A stretch of DNA of 64,000 bases from NCBI RefSeq assembly GCF_000025705.1, contig NC_013959.1, forward strand, positions 1,231,063 through 1,295,062, given 5' to 3'. The notes under the pieces were generated by a model. It was not told the origin of the DNA. It saw only the letters and a program-made list of their open reading frames with translations, and searched no databases. The translations under genes were made by a program, and so were the position numbers. The stretch's first letter is position 1; each line of letters starts with the position of its first letter. The DNA is from Sideroxydans lithotrophicus ES-1 (GTDB lineage: Bacteria > Pseudomonadota > Gammaproteobacteria > Burkholderiales > Gallionellaceae). This document shows, piece after piece, positions 8,523 to 17,084 of this stretch.

Positions 8523-9248
8523 TCAGCCGGTCAGTCCATCGGACAATAGCGCCAATTCTGCTTCTCCCAGATAGCACCATTCCCCTTCGGCCAATCCCAG
8601 AGCCTCCAGTCTGAGTTTGCCGATCTCGGTGCGGCGCAATGCCGTACAGTGATTACCCGCAGCAGCCAGCATGCGCTTCACCTGATGGTATTTGCCTTGT
8701 TCCAGCACGATCTTCAACTGGCATGTATCGAGCATATTGCAGACCACTGCAGCGAGCGGTGCAGGTTCGTCATGCAGCTTCACGCCAGACATCAACTGCC
8801 TGACGAGTTGCGGTGTCACCGGATCGTGCGTGGTAGCGACATAGACCTTGGGGATATGCCGCTTGGGCGAGGATTGCGCATGGATGAACGCACCGTCATC
8901 CGACATCAGCAGCAGGCCGGTAGTGTCGTGGTCGAGCCGACCGACCGGCTGCACGTCGCGCAGCGCGAATTGTTCCGGCAGCAATGAAAGCACACCGGGA
9001 TGATGGCTGGGTTTGCGCGAGCATTCGTAATCGGCGGGCTTGTTCAGAGCGATGTAGACATGCTCGCGAAATCTCCACGACTCGCCATACACGCTGAACT
9101 CGAGATTGTCGGTCTCGAACGCGTGACGGTAATCGGTGATGGAGTCGCCGGCGACGAGGACTTCGCCGTCTTCTATGAGCTCGCGGCACCACTTGCGCGT
9201 GCCAAAGCCCTGCGATTGCAGGATGCGGTCGAGCGGGAGCTTGCTCAT
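8523..9248 (-). CDS. rsuA: 16S rRNA pseudouridine synthase RsuA-type
   Basis: The 241 residues comprise an N-terminal S4-like RNA-binding domain (about 4-45) and an RsuA/RluB-class catalytic domain. The catalytic loop reads GRLDHDTTGLLL, with the nucleophilic Asp106. The C-terminal EQGKYHQVKRMLAAAGNHC matches the family K-x-R/Q-VKRM motif. RsuA isomerises U516 of 16S rRNA; the closely related RluE modifies 23S rRNA, and sequence alone favours but does not prove RsuA. It is convergent with the beta-rich protein gene (3-base gap) and 12 bases upstream of the nitroreductase stop, in the same direction. Confidence 0.87.
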   Translation of the reverse strand: MSKLPLDRILQSQGFGTRKWCRELIEDGEVLVAGDSITDYRHAFETDNLEFSVYGESWRFREHVYIALNKPADYECSRKPSHHPGVLSLLPEQFALRDVQPVGRLDHDTTGLLLMSDDGAFIHAQSSPKRHIPKVYVATTHDPVTPQLVRQLMSGVKLHDEPAPLAAVVCNMLDTCQLKIVLEQGKYHQVKRMLAAAGNHCTALRRTEIGKLRLEALGLAEGEWCYLGEAELALLSDGLTG

Positions 9249-9260
9249 GATCCTTGCTGG

Positions 9261-9857
9261 TCAGGCGATGCTGCAGGCTTCGGCAAACTCGAAGCGCACA
9301 TTGCGCGGATAGACGCCTTTCGGGTCGCCGTAGCCGAGGTTGCAGATGAAATTGGATTTCACATTCGTTCCGGCAAAGAACAGTTGATCTACTGCCGCGT
9401 TGTCGAAGCCGGACATCGGGCCGCAATCGAGTCCCAGCGCGCGGGCAGCAAGAATGAGATAGGCGCCCTGCAGTGTGCCGTTGCGGAAGGCGGTGGTGTC
9501 GGCAAGCGTGGCGTTGTTCGCGAACATGTCGCGTGCGCCGGGGATGGGCGGGAACAATTTGGGCAGGTTCTCGTAGAAGTGCATGTCGTGGCCGATGATG
9601 GCGGTGACGGGGGCTGCCATGGTCTTGGCGCGGTTGCCTTCCATCAAGGCCGGCATGAGCTTCTCCTTCGCCGCCCTGGATTTGACGAACACGATGCGTG
9701 CCGGGCTGCAGTTCATCGACGTGGGAGCCATGCGCAAGGTGTCGTAGAGGCGATGCAGCAGCTCATCGGCAACCGGCTTGTCTTGCCAGGCGTTGTGGGT
9801 GTGGGCGTCGAGAAAAAGCTGGTCTAAAGCAGATTGGGTCAACGGTGTGCCTGGCAT
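9261..9857 (-). CDS. RutE-type nitroreductase family protein (malonic semialdehyde reductase-like)
   Basis: This 198-residue protein has the nitroreductase fold and closely follows the RutE/HadB subgroup (196 residues in E. coli): TLRMAPTSMNCSPARIVFVKS binds FMN phosphate, and ARALGLDCGPMSGFD and NLGYGD follow. RutE reduces malonic semialdehyde to 3-hydroxypropionate in pyrimidine breakdown, but no rut genes are present here, so its substrate is open. The start at 9857 is marked by AGGAGT four bases upstream; the open frame to 9938 is ignored. It probably shares a transcript with rsuA. Confidence 0.85.
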   Translation of the reverse strand: MPGTPLTQSALDQLFLDAHTHNAWQDKPVADELLHRLYDTLRMAPTSMNCSPARIVFVKSRAAKEKLMPALMEGNRAKTMAAPVTAIIGHDMHFYENLPKLFPPIPGARDMFANNATLADTTAFRNGTLQGAYLILAARALGLDCGPMSGFDNAAVDQLFFAGTNVKSNFICNLGYGDPKGVYPRNVRFEFAEACSIA

Positions 9858-9921
9858 GAATAACTCCTGTGGAAGATTGATCGGGGCTAATGCGGTTAGT
9901 CTAAATGAAAATGAGCCATCG

Positions 9922-11166
9922 TTACTTGGGGGCGACATCCGGCAGGTTGGCGTGCTGGTCGTGCATCACGATGCGCGCGACGAACCAGATCGCGATCAGA
10001 TTTGCCGCCACCGCCACAAAGCCGACCAGTTGGTAGTGGATGATCTTGCCAGTGTTGTCCTGCGCAATTATGAAGCCGCCCAGCGTGGTGGCCAAGCCCA
10101 TCGCGAGAGATTGCATGGTGGCATTGAGCGACATGAAGGTACCGCGCAGCTTGGGTTGTGCCGCGGAGGTGACGATGGCCATTGCTGGAATGAAGCGACC
10201 GGAGACCAGGACGAAGAAAGGGGTTGTGGCAAGCAACCACAACCACAGCGGCGCGGCGCCGAGATTCGTCACCACCAGCAGCGGAAACATCGCCGCAACG
10301 GCGATCATGCGGTACACCTTGACCTTGCCGCGCAGGTCGGCCCAGCGCCCGATGAGGCGCGCAGTGAAGAAGGTCGCAGCTCCACCGCAAAGATAAACAA
10401 AGGGAATGTCCTGTTGCGAGATGCCGACGTTGTTTACCGCATACACCGTGATGTACGGTATCACCGTAAAGCCGGAGAAGATGAGCAATGCCGAATACAA
10501 CAGCGCGCGCAGATGGTTGACGTCGCGCACGACGGCGAACATCGCCGCGAACGGGTGCGCCTGTTTCTCGTTGCTGATGTGATGGCGCAATTCGGGCAGG
10601 AAGCGGGCTCCGACGATGATGAACAGCGTCACCAGCAGGGCGATGAAGACAAACGGTGCACGCCACTGCAGGTGGTTGGCCAGCCATAGCGAGAGTGGTA
10701 CGCCGGCAACCGTGGAGAGCGAGAACGCCGTCGACACGATGCTGCTGGCCCTGGCGCGGCGGGCGAACGGGATTGTGTCGCCTATCATGGTCTGCACCAG
10801 CGCACCCATCACGCCGCCGAACATGCCGGCCAAACCACGTGCGACCAGCAGGGAGATGAACGAGGGGGCGACGGCGCAGGCCAGTGTCGCGAGACCGAAC
10901 AAGGCAAAGATCCCTAGCAGCAGGCGCTTGCGCTCGAACCGGTCGATGAAGGTTGCGCCGAGCAGGCCGGAGATGGCGGCGCTGAAACTGTAGGAGGCGA
11001 CCAGCAGGCCGAACTCGTGAGTGCCGATGCCGAATTCGCGCATCAGGATCGGGCCGAGCGGCATCATGATCATGAAGTCGAGGACGTGGCTGAACTGGAT
11101 GCCGGCGAGGGTAAGCAGGAAGAATTTTTCGCGTTGCGCGGTGAGTGGGGTGTGCATTGCGTGCAT
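9922..11166 (-). CDS. Major facilitator superfamily transporter (drug/H+ antiporter-like)
   Basis: The 414 residues form about 12 membrane helices. Motif features include SGLLGATFIDRFERKRLL after TM2, GVMGALVQTMIGDTIPFARR around TM4, and GRWADLRGKVKV between the halves. This arrangement is common in DHA1-type exporters, but the substrate is unknown. The starts possible are ATG 11166 or ATG 11157; the frame is open to 11283, overlapping the divergent amidotransferase gene, so the longer form is unlikely. The 74-base gap to the divergent gene must carry both promoters. Confidence 0.87.
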   Translation of the reverse strand: MHAMHTPLTAQREKFFLLTLAGIQFSHVLDFMIMMPLGPILMREFGIGTHEFGLLVASYSFSAAISGLLGATFIDRFERKRLLLGIFALFGLATLACAVAPSFISLLVARGLAGMFGGVMGALVQTMIGDTIPFARRARASSIVSTAFSLSTVAGVPLSLWLANHLQWRAPFVFIALLVTLFIIVGARFLPELRHHISNEKQAHPFAAMFAVVRDVNHLRALLYSALLIFSGFTVIPYITVYAVNNVGISQQDIPFVYLCGGAATFFTARLIGRWADLRGKVKVYRMIAVAAMFPLLVVTNLGAAPLWLWLLATTPFFVLVSGRFIPAMAIVTSAAQPKLRGTFMSLNATMQSLAMGLATTLGGFIIAQDNTGKIIHYQLVGFVAVAANLIAIWFVARIVMHDQHANLPDVAPK

Positions 11167-11240
11167 TTTATCAGGTCGCCTGCGAGCAAACCCGGCGGCA
11201 GTAGGAGATAATCCGCTATCCGAATCGACTGGAGTTTTAC

Positions 11241-13031
11241 ATGTGCGGTATCTGCGGTGAGTTGCGCTTCGATCAATCGGCACCCGATATGGATGCGCTG
11301 AAACGCATGACGGCGAAGCTGGCGCGGCGCGGACCGGATCACGAAGGGTTCTTCAACGGCGACGTGATCGCGTTCGGCCACCGTCGCCTGTCCATCATCG
11401 ACTTGTCCAACCATTCCGACCAGCCCATGGTGGACCAGGACTTGCAACTGGCTCTCGTCTTCAACGGCACCATCTATAACTATCAGGAACTGCGTGCCGA
11501 GCTGGTGGAGATGGGCTATGACTTCTTCTCCCACGGCGACACCGAAGTGATCCTTAAGGCCTACCACGCCTGGGGCGAAAAATGCGTGCAGCGTTTCTAC
11601 GGCATGTTCGCGTTCGCCCTGTGGGATATGCGCGACAAATCGCTGTTCCTGGCGCGCGACCGCTTCGGCATCAAGCCTTTGTACTACTCGCTGGACGGCG
11701 CGCGTTTGCGCTTTGCCTCCATGTTGCAAGCCCTGCTCGCGGCAGGCGGGGTGGACAAGAGCCTGGACCCCGTGGCATTGCATCACCATTTCACCCTGCA
11801 CAGCGTGGTGCCTGCACCGCGCACCCTGCTGAAAGGCGTGAAGAAACTGCCGCCTGCACACACCATGACCTTCACCGCGTCCGGCGAGGTGAAGCTGCAA
11901 CGCTACTGGTCGCTGGTGGCGACACGCCCGGAGGTCGAACTGTCCGAACAGGACTGGCTCGCAGCTACACGCACCGTGCTGACGCGCGCCGTGGAGCGGC
12001 ACCGGCTGGCTTCCGATGTGCCGGTGGGCGTGCTGCTTTCCGGCGGGCTGGATTCCAGCCTGTTGGTCGGGCTACTGGCCGATCACGTGGATGACCTGAA
12101 CACCTTCTCCATCGGTTTCGAGGAGGTGGCGGGCGAACTGGCCGACGAGTTCGAGTATTCTGACCTGATGGCGAAGCATTTCAACACACGCCACCACAAG
12201 TTCGCGATCCCCAACAGCGAGGTGCTGAAGACGCTGCCGGATGCCATCGCGCAGATGTCGGAGCCGATGCCGAGCTACGACGTGACTGCGTTTTACCTGC
12301 TGGGGCAAAAAGTGTCGGAGGAGGTTAAGGTGGTGCTGGCCGGGCAGGGCGCGGACGAAGTGTTCGGCGGCTACTTCTGGTATCCGCGCATGGATGCGGC
12401 GAACGGCTCGCCGCTGGCGCGCTTCTCGCAGCATTATTTTGATCGCGATCACGGCGAATATCTGGCGATGATGACGGAGGCCTATGCCGTGCCGGACGTG
12501 ACTTCTGAATGGGTGGATCATGAACTGTCGCTGCCGCATGCGGACGAATTCCTCGACGAAGTGTTCCGCCTGGACGTGACTGCGCTGATGGTGGACGACC
12601 CGGTCAAGCGCGTGGACAACATGACCATGGCCTGGGGGCTGGAAGCGCGCGTGCCTTTTCTCGATCACGAACTGGTGGAGCTGGCTGCGCACATGCCGCC
12701 CTCGCTCAAGCTCAAGGAAGGCGGCAAGTTCCCGCTCAAGGCCATCGCGCGCGGCGTGATCCCGGATGCGGTGATCGACCGGCCCAAGGGCTATTTCCCG
12801 GTGCCCGCACTCAAATACGTGCGCGGCGAATTCCTGGAGAAGATGCGCGAGCTGTTGAATTCCGAAGCCTGCATCAAGCGTGGCCTGTACCGGCGCGACT
12901 ATGTGGAAAAACTGCTGGCCGATCCCGAGGCGTATCTCACGCGCATCCAGGGCAGCAAGCTGTGGCATCTCGCCTTGCTGGAGTGGTGGCTGCAAATTAA
13001 CGTTGACGGCGTTTCATCCGCACCCGCATAA
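11241..13031 (+). CDS. Asparagine synthase-like amidotransferase, N-acetylglutaminylglutamine amidotransferase type
   Basis: The 596-residue protein has an N-terminal class II glutaminase with nucleophile Cys2 (MCGICGE) and an asparagine-synthetase ATP-pyrophosphatase domain with the SGGLDSS loop at 267-273. Several stretches resemble the amidotransferase that makes the osmolyte NAGGN: MCGICGELRFD, the SHGDTEVILKAYHAWG run, GQGADEVFGGYFWYPRM, and MTMAWGLEARVPFLDHELVE. NAGGN loci usually include a GNAT/ATP-grasp synthetase and a peptidase; neither is nearby, so a plain AsnB role or a distant partner gene remains possible. TGGAG lies before the ATG. A clear terminator follows at 13163. Confidence 0.85.
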   Translation: MCGICGELRFDQSAPDMDALKRMTAKLARRGPDHEGFFNGDVIAFGHRRLSIIDLSNHSDQPMVDQDLQLALVFNGTIYNYQELRAELVEMGYDFFSHGDTEVILKAYHAWGEKCVQRFYGMFAFALWDMRDKSLFLARDRFGIKPLYYSLDGARLRFASMLQALLAAGGVDKSLDPVALHHHFTLHSVVPAPRTLLKGVKKLPPAHTMTFTASGEVKLQRYWSLVATRPEVELSEQDWLAATRTVLTRAVERHRLASDVPVGVLLSGGLDSSLLVGLLADHVDDLNTFSIGFEEVAGELADEFEYSDLMAKHFNTRHHKFAIPNSEVLKTLPDAIAQMSEPMPSYDVTAFYLLGQKVSEEVKVVLAGQGADEVFGGYFWYPRMDAANGSPLARFSQHYFDRDHGEYLAMMTEAYAVPDVTSEWVDHELSLPHADEFLDEVFRLDVTALMVDDPVKRVDNMTMAWGLEARVPFLDHELVELAAHMPPSLKLKEGGKFPLKAIARGVIPDAVIDRPKGYFPVPALKYVRGEFLEKMRELLNSEACIKRGLYRRDYVEKLLADPEAYLTRIQGSKLWHLALLEWWLQINVDGVSSAPA

Positions 13032-13162
13032 TCCTGCCCATGAACTCCATGCATTCCATTCGTCACGTCCGAGCCGTCCCATGCGCATTCCTGCGCAAGG
13101 CGTGGCATCGCACACAGGGTGGTCTGGAGAGTTAGCGTTCAATTTTTGCAGCAGTTACTTTC

Positions 13163-13200
13163 AAAAAGGCCACAGATGAACTCTGTGGCCTTTTTGTTTT
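13163..13200 (+). terminator. Rho-independent terminator
   Basis: A 13-bp perfect stem (AAAAAGGCCACAG pairing with CTGTGGCCTTTTT, loop about 7 bases) is followed by TTTTTGTTTT. It lies 130 bases after the amidotransferase stop and ahead of the EamA gene, separating the two transcripts. Confidence 0.9.
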
Positions 13201-13261
13201 TGGCTGTTCCATGTCAAGGCTCGGTGGAATGGCGGTTGTTAGTGGAGCCGAGGAGGGAATC

Positions 13262-14149
13262 ATGTCGCTTCCAGCAGCATTCGTCACGGTCATACTGATC
13301 TGGTCCACCACGCCGCTCGCCATCAAGTGGAGCGCATTGGGTGTCGGTTTCAGCTTCGCGGTATTTTCGCGTATGGCCATCGGCGTGATGCTGAGCGCAC
13401 TTCTGCTGGCAGCGTTCCGTGTGCGTGTGCCGCTGCACCGCAAGGCATTGCTGGCCTACATGGCCGGCGGGTTGAGCATGTTCGCCACGATGGCGCTCAC
13501 CTATTGGTCGTCCCAGTTCGTCAGTTCCGGCATGATCGCGGTGTTGTTCGGCTTGTCGCCGCTGGTCACCAGCCTGGGCGCGATGATGTGGTTGAAAGAA
13601 GAGGCGCTCACCCCAAGCAAACTGGCCGGGATGGTCATGGGTGTGCTTGGCCTGTTCCTGGTGTTTCGTGGAGGGCTTGGGTTGGGAGCAGGCTCAATGA
13701 CCGGTCTGATCGCCCTGTTCCTGGCGGTAGTGTCGCAATCTCTGGGTCTGGTTTGGCTCAAGCGTATCGGCGACGACAGTCCGCCGTTGGCGATGACACT
13801 GGGAATACTGGTGGTGGCATTGCCGCTGTTCTTTGCCGCGTGGTGGTTGCTCGATGGACATGTGCCTGCCGCAGTGCCGGAGCGCGCCGTAGCGGCGACG
13901 CTATATCTCGGTACTTTCGGGTCGGTGCTGGGATTCGCGCTGTACTACTACCTCATCAAGCATATGGAGGCTGGACATATTGCGCTGATCACGCTGATCA
14001 CGCCTGTGATGGCATTGCTGCTGGGGCACGGACTGAATAACGAAGCCGTGTTGCCGCAGGTCTGGTTGGGCACGGCGAGTATCGTATCCGGGCTATGTTT
14101 GCACCGCTGGGGCGAACAGTGGATGAAGATTATGGCAAGGCAGGAATGA
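13262..14149 (+). CDS. EamA/DMT family transporter
   Basis: This 295-residue protein has about ten hydrophobic helices in two EamA repeats (near 5-135 and 150-280), with the usual ends LIWSTTPLAIKWS, VLFGLSPLVTSL and LYLGTFGSVLGFALYYYLIK. Drug/metabolite transporters of this group export amino acids or other small metabolites, and the substrate is unknown. The ATG at 13262 is preceded by GAGGAGGG, which decides it over upstream in-frame codons at 13211. It begins just after a strong terminator, so it is a separate transcription unit. Confidence 0.9.
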   Translation: MSLPAAFVTVILIWSTTPLAIKWSALGVGFSFAVFSRMAIGVMLSALLLAAFRVRVPLHRKALLAYMAGGLSMFATMALTYWSSQFVSSGMIAVLFGLSPLVTSLGAMMWLKEEALTPSKLAGMVMGVLGLFLVFRGGLGLGAGSMTGLIALFLAVVSQSLGLVWLKRIGDDSPPLAMTLGILVVALPLFFAAWWLLDGHVPAAVPERAVAATLYLGTFGSVLGFALYYYLIKHMEAGHIALITLITPVMALLLGHGLNNEAVLPQVWLGTASIVSGLCLHRWGEQWMKIMARQE

Positions 14150-14158
14150 CCGGAGGTG

Positions 14159-14184
14159 CTCTGGCATCCTTGTGGATGCCAGAG
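14159..14184. terminator. Hairpin between convergent EamA and chemoreceptor genes
   Basis: A perfect 11-bp stem (CTCTGGCATCC with GGATGCCAGAG, loop TTGT) fills the 38-base gap between two convergent genes. T-tracts are weak, but the position suggests a shared bidirectional terminator. Confidence 0.55.
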
Positions 14185-14187
14185 TGC

Positions 14188-15834
14188 TCAACCTGCCACC
14201 TGGACCGTTCTGAATCTGTTTATGGTGTTTCTCATTGCCGAAGCGAGTTCCTGCAATGAATTGGCCGATTTTGCAGCTTCGCTGGCGACGATTTTGTGCT
14301 CTTCGGTCATGCGTGCTATCTGCTCGACATTGCGTGCGATATCCTCGCTGGCAACCAGTTGCTCCCTTACCGATGCTTCTATTTCATTCATGCCATTGGC
14401 GGCTTGAGTAGCAGAATCGGATGTCTCACTCAGGCTGGACAGTACGTTATCCAGACAGGCATTGCTGGTTTGCAAGGCTAGCAGGCCTTTGCGAATGGCG
14501 TTATCCGCTGCGACAGACTGTTGGGACAGCTCTTTGGTGATGCTGTCGATCTTGTCGGCAGACTGGGCCGATTGCTCCGCGAGCTTGCGAACTTCATCGG
14601 CGACAACTGCGAACCCGCGTCCTTGCTCGCCGGCCCGTGCTGCCTCGATGGCTGCGTTCAAGGCAAGCAGGTTTGTTTGATCGGCCAGTCCCTTGACTTG
14701 ATTGGTCATGGCTGTGATTGCCTTTACGCTGGTCACGAAATTTTCAATGGAAACAGCAATGTTGGTGACGACTTGTTCAATTGAGGAGATTTCATTTTTC
14801 AGCGAAACCATGCTTTGACTTCCATTTTTTGCATGTTTCAGATTGTGCTCGGAAACCTTCTTTACTTCCCCGGCATTGCTGGCGACCGAAGAGATGCTGA
14901 CCGCCATTTGTTGCATGGCGGCGGCAGTGGAAGAAGTTGCCTCGTGCTGGCTATGAGAGCTTGCTGAGGCCTGAACTGCCGCATTGGAAAGTTGCAATGC
15001 GGCTTCTGCTACCTGGGTGCTCGAGTGATTGATCTCGGCAATGATCTTTCCAAGATCCAGGCGCAGCTGTTCGACGTGATCAGCTATCTTGCCCATTTCA
15101 TCGTTTGTGGACTTGTTTACCGGAATCGAGAAGTCCCCCTTGGCAATGTGGGAGATGCCTACTACCAGCTGATTCGCAGGCGCGATGATGCCCTCATGTA
15201 CCATCCAGAAAAAAGCCGCTGTGGTGATCGCAATGACCAAAGCGATGATGGATAAACTGATATAGATCCCTTGATGGCCTTGAGCAATGACTTTTTCGGT
15301 CACTTGCAGTCTGAGCGTGTTTAGTTCGTCGGATGCACTCGTCAGTAATTCGGTCGGTGCGCGATCCATGCCCTTCACGGCCATGTCGCCGATTTTGCTG
15401 TCGTACCCGCTATCCTTGAAAGCTTGCAATCCCTTGCGATAGTCCGCCCCCATGGTTCGATGTGATTTCAGGAATTGTTCGACCAAGTCCCTGGCTTTAC
15501 CATCCGTTATGCGTGCCTGCAATGCCTGGCCGTTTTCCTGGACTTTGCGTTCCTGGCTTTCAAAATTCCCCCAGTATTTATCCAGGGCCGATCGGTCGCT
15601 GCCGCGCAGCAGTACGTCTTTCCACTCCTGTACCTGTTTCTTGAAATCGGTCTGCATGACCAGGATGGACCGTTCGTCAGCTGTGCTTTTCAAAACGTCC
15701 TGTTCGAAATAACGCAGGCTGTTCCATGAAAGCCACAGTCCGAAGAGTGCGGCCGAGAGCAGTAACGCTGTTCCAGTTCCGGCGATCAAGAGAAGTTTCA
15801 GACGTATGCTGGGTATCCGTGCGATCAGGTTCAT
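14188..15834 (-). CDS. Methyl-accepting chemotaxis protein
   Basis: The 548 residues give an N-terminal membrane helix (about 12-34), a periplasmic helical-bundle region of about 155 residues with [16 protein letters not shown] and QRQ-like repeats typical of 4HB receptors, a second helix (about 193-215), a HAMP linker, and a cytoplasmic signalling coiled coil. The conserved hairpin tip is present as [20 protein letters not shown]. It would relay a periplasmic stimulus to CheA/CheW, but no che genes are in the window. GAGGAG lies five bases before the ATG. It is the last gene of a likely three-gene minus-strand operon with a small membrane protein and a PilZ-like protein. Confidence 0.93.
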   Translation of the reverse strand: MNLIARIPSIRLKLLLIAGTGTALLLSAALFGLWLSWNSLRYFEQDVLKSTADERSILVMQTDFKKQVQEWKDVLLRGSDRSALDKYWGNFESQERKVQENGQALQARITDGKARDLVEQFLKSHRTMGADYRKGLQAFKDSGYDSKIGDMAVKGMDRAPTELLTSASDELNTLRLQVTEKVIAQGHQGIYISLSIIALVIAITTAAFFWMVHEGIIAPANQLVVGISHIAKGDFSIPVNKSTNDEMGKIADHVEQLRLDLGKIIAEINHSSTQVAEAALQLSNAAVQASASSHSQHEATSSTAAAMQQMAVSISSVASNAGEVKKVSEHNLKHAKNGSQSMVSLKNEISSIEQVVTNIAVSIENFVTSVKAITAMTNQVKGLADQTNLLALNAAIEAARAGEQGRGFAVVADEVRKLAEQSAQSADKIDSITKELSQQSVAADNAIRKGLLALQTSNACLDNVLSSLSETSDSATQAANGMNEIEASVREQLVASEDIARNVEQIARMTEEHKIVASEAAKSANSLQELASAMRNTINRFRTVQVAG

Positions 15835-15901
15835 ATTTTCTCCTCGGGTGGCTGCATGTGATACAAACTTGCTGACGAACAGGGCGTGCTGGCGGAAGAA
15901 C

Positions 15902-16087
15902 TCAATGAAGAGAAATCGCCAGATAACCGAACAAATGGGAAATGGAGAATGCGGCAAGCCAGCCGGACGCATGTATGGCCGCCGACGCGGGGTTCTCTCC
16001 GGCGTGCAGACACATTGCAAAGGCGCCGAAGCCATACACGAGCATCAGTCCTAATCCTAAAGTGACGATGGAGATTGCAAAGCTCAT
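15902..16087 (-). CDS. Small two-helix membrane protein, unknown function
   Basis: The 61-residue product has two hydrophobic segments (about 4-26 and 41-58) joined by a short loop with [10 protein letters not shown]. It matches nothing I recognise. An excellent AGGAGG stands a few bases before the ATG, which argues that it is a real gene. It sits 67 bases upstream of the chemoreceptor start and 34 bases after the PilZ-like gene, all on the minus strand, so it probably works with one of them at the membrane. Confidence 0.65.
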   Translation of the reverse strand: MSFAISIVTLGLGLMLVYGFGAFAMCLHAGENPASAAIHASGWLAAFSISHLFGYLAISLH

Positions 16088-16121
16088 GGCGCCTCCTGTT
16101 TTGAGTGTCCCGCTGCGTACA

Positions 16122-16520
16122 CTATTGCTGCCAGGAAAGATTGGATGTAAGGGAAAATGTTCGTGTGCCGAAGCGTTGGTGCAGATTCCGGTCCAATTCT
16201 TTTAGCCCGTCTTCTTCGAAATGCAGGAATTCGATTTCTGTCAGGAACTTTCCTTCCTTTACGACTGTGGCGATACTGTTTCCGATGATCTTGATGATTT
16301 TTTGCGGAGCTCCGTTCAACAAGGAAGGGATCATCAATTGCATGGCGACTTTTTTGTGTTGGCAGATGTGATGCTCGCTGAGTATGCGCACTCCGTGTAT
16401 CGAAATCTCGTGTGCAATGCCCCTATGGATGTTGATTCGCTCGTTCTGTTTCCTGCAGTCGCACAGAAAACGCATTCCCCAGTTCGTCGGATAATGTAGA
16501 TGAGTCGGTTTTTCTTCCAT
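16122..16520 (-). CDS. PilZ-like domain protein (putative c-di-GMP effector)
   Basis: The 132-residue protein has a PilZ-like order: an Arg-rich start (CDCRKQNERINIHRG), then HEISIHGVRI at the place of the (D/N)xSxxG motif, then beta strands ending in FLTEIEFLHFEEDG. The canonical RxxxR is not exact (RKQNER) and Glu replaces Asp/Asn, so c-di-GMP binding may be weak or lost. A GGAAGGA site seven bases upstream supports the ATG at 16520 over the longer frame to 16619. It leads the operon with the small membrane protein and the chemoreceptor. Confidence 0.6.
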   Translation of the reverse strand: MEEKPTHLHYPTNWGMRFLCDCRKQNERINIHRGIAHEISIHGVRILSEHHICQHKKVAMQLMIPSLLNGAPQKIIKIIGNSIATVVKEGKFLTEIEFLHFEEDGLKELDRNLHQRFGTRTFSLTSNLSWQQ

Positions 16521-16669
16521 TTGCGCGTCCTTCCAATGGTCGATATCGCTGCCCGGCGATGAAGTATCCACTCTTGAAATGTGGTTGCAATATGCCAAAT
16601 GGACTAGCCTGAGCTGCAAAAGGCATAGATAGCGACATATGCCTTCGCTGTTTTGAGGGGCGTGGGCGG

Positions 16670-16675
16670 TATAAT
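16670..16675 (+). promoter_or_regulatory. Perfect -10 box upstream of the PsiF-repeat gene
   Basis: TATAAT lies 61 bases before the ATG at 16737. No convincing -35 hexamer stands at 16-18 bases, so activity may depend on an activator or on an extended element. The gap 16521-16736 shows nothing else. Confidence 0.35.
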
Positions 16676-16736
16676 TACCGAGGTGGTGATCCTGTTTGCC
16701 ATCGAAAATTCAAACAATTCCTGGAGAGTGTGAAAC

Positions 16737-17015
16737 ATGCGTAATCTGATCGTTGCCGCTATTGCTTCGTTGTTCATCGCCAATCTGTCTTTTGCTGCCG
16801 ATTCCAGCTGCGAAGCCAAAGCCGTCGGCAAAAGCGGCAAGCCTCTGACCGGTGCCGCCAAGTCTGCATTCATGAAGAAGTGCGAGAAGGATGCAGCTCC
16901 GGCTGCGGCGAATTCGTGCGAAGCCAAGGCTGTTGACAAGAACGGCAAGCCCCTGGCTGGTGCCGCCAAGTCTGCATTCATGAAAAAGTGTGAAAAAGAC
17001 GTTGCAGCGAAATAA
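16737..17015 (+). CDS. PsiF repeat protein, periplasmic
   Basis: This 92-residue protein has a signal peptide (1-20, ending FAA) followed by two nearly identical repeats of about 28 residues. Each runs CEAKAV-x-K-x-GKPL-x-GAAKSAF and ends MKKCEKD, the PsiF (phosphate-starvation-inducible) pattern with a Cys at each end of the repeat. Function is unknown even in E. coli, where PsiF is induced by phosphate limitation. Coding density is high and GGAGAG precedes the ATG. A terminator-like hairpin follows 21 bases after the stop. Confidence 0.85.
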   Translation: MRNLIVAAIASLFIANLSFAADSSCEAKAVGKSGKPLTGAAKSAFMKKCEKDAAPAAANSCEAKAVDKNGKPLAGAAKSAFMKKCEKDVAAK

Positions 17016-17036
17016 CCATCTGTGACCTGGCAGCAA

Positions 17037-17066
17037 GATTCCGGCGGGTTTGCACCCGCCGGAATC
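17037..17066 (+). terminator. Perfect hairpin after the PsiF gene
   Basis: A 13-bp perfect stem (GATTCCGGCGGGT with ACCCGCCGGAATC, loop TTGC) followed by ATTTC. The T-run is short, but the stem is very stable. Its place, before the ATG at 17085, argues against starting mnmC at the upstream GTG (17022). Confidence 0.65.
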
Positions 17067-17084
17067 ATTTCAGGGATTGATTCG

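Noticed and set aside
13040-13135. 31-codon frame (MNSMHSIRHVRAVPCAF...) before the terminator at 13163
   Set aside because: No clear ribosome-binding site, no known family, and composition like readthrough spacer; could be a leader peptide but there is no support.
17022-17084. GTG start for mnmC
   Set aside because: The added residues are encoded by a terminator-like hairpin and have no counterpart in homologues.
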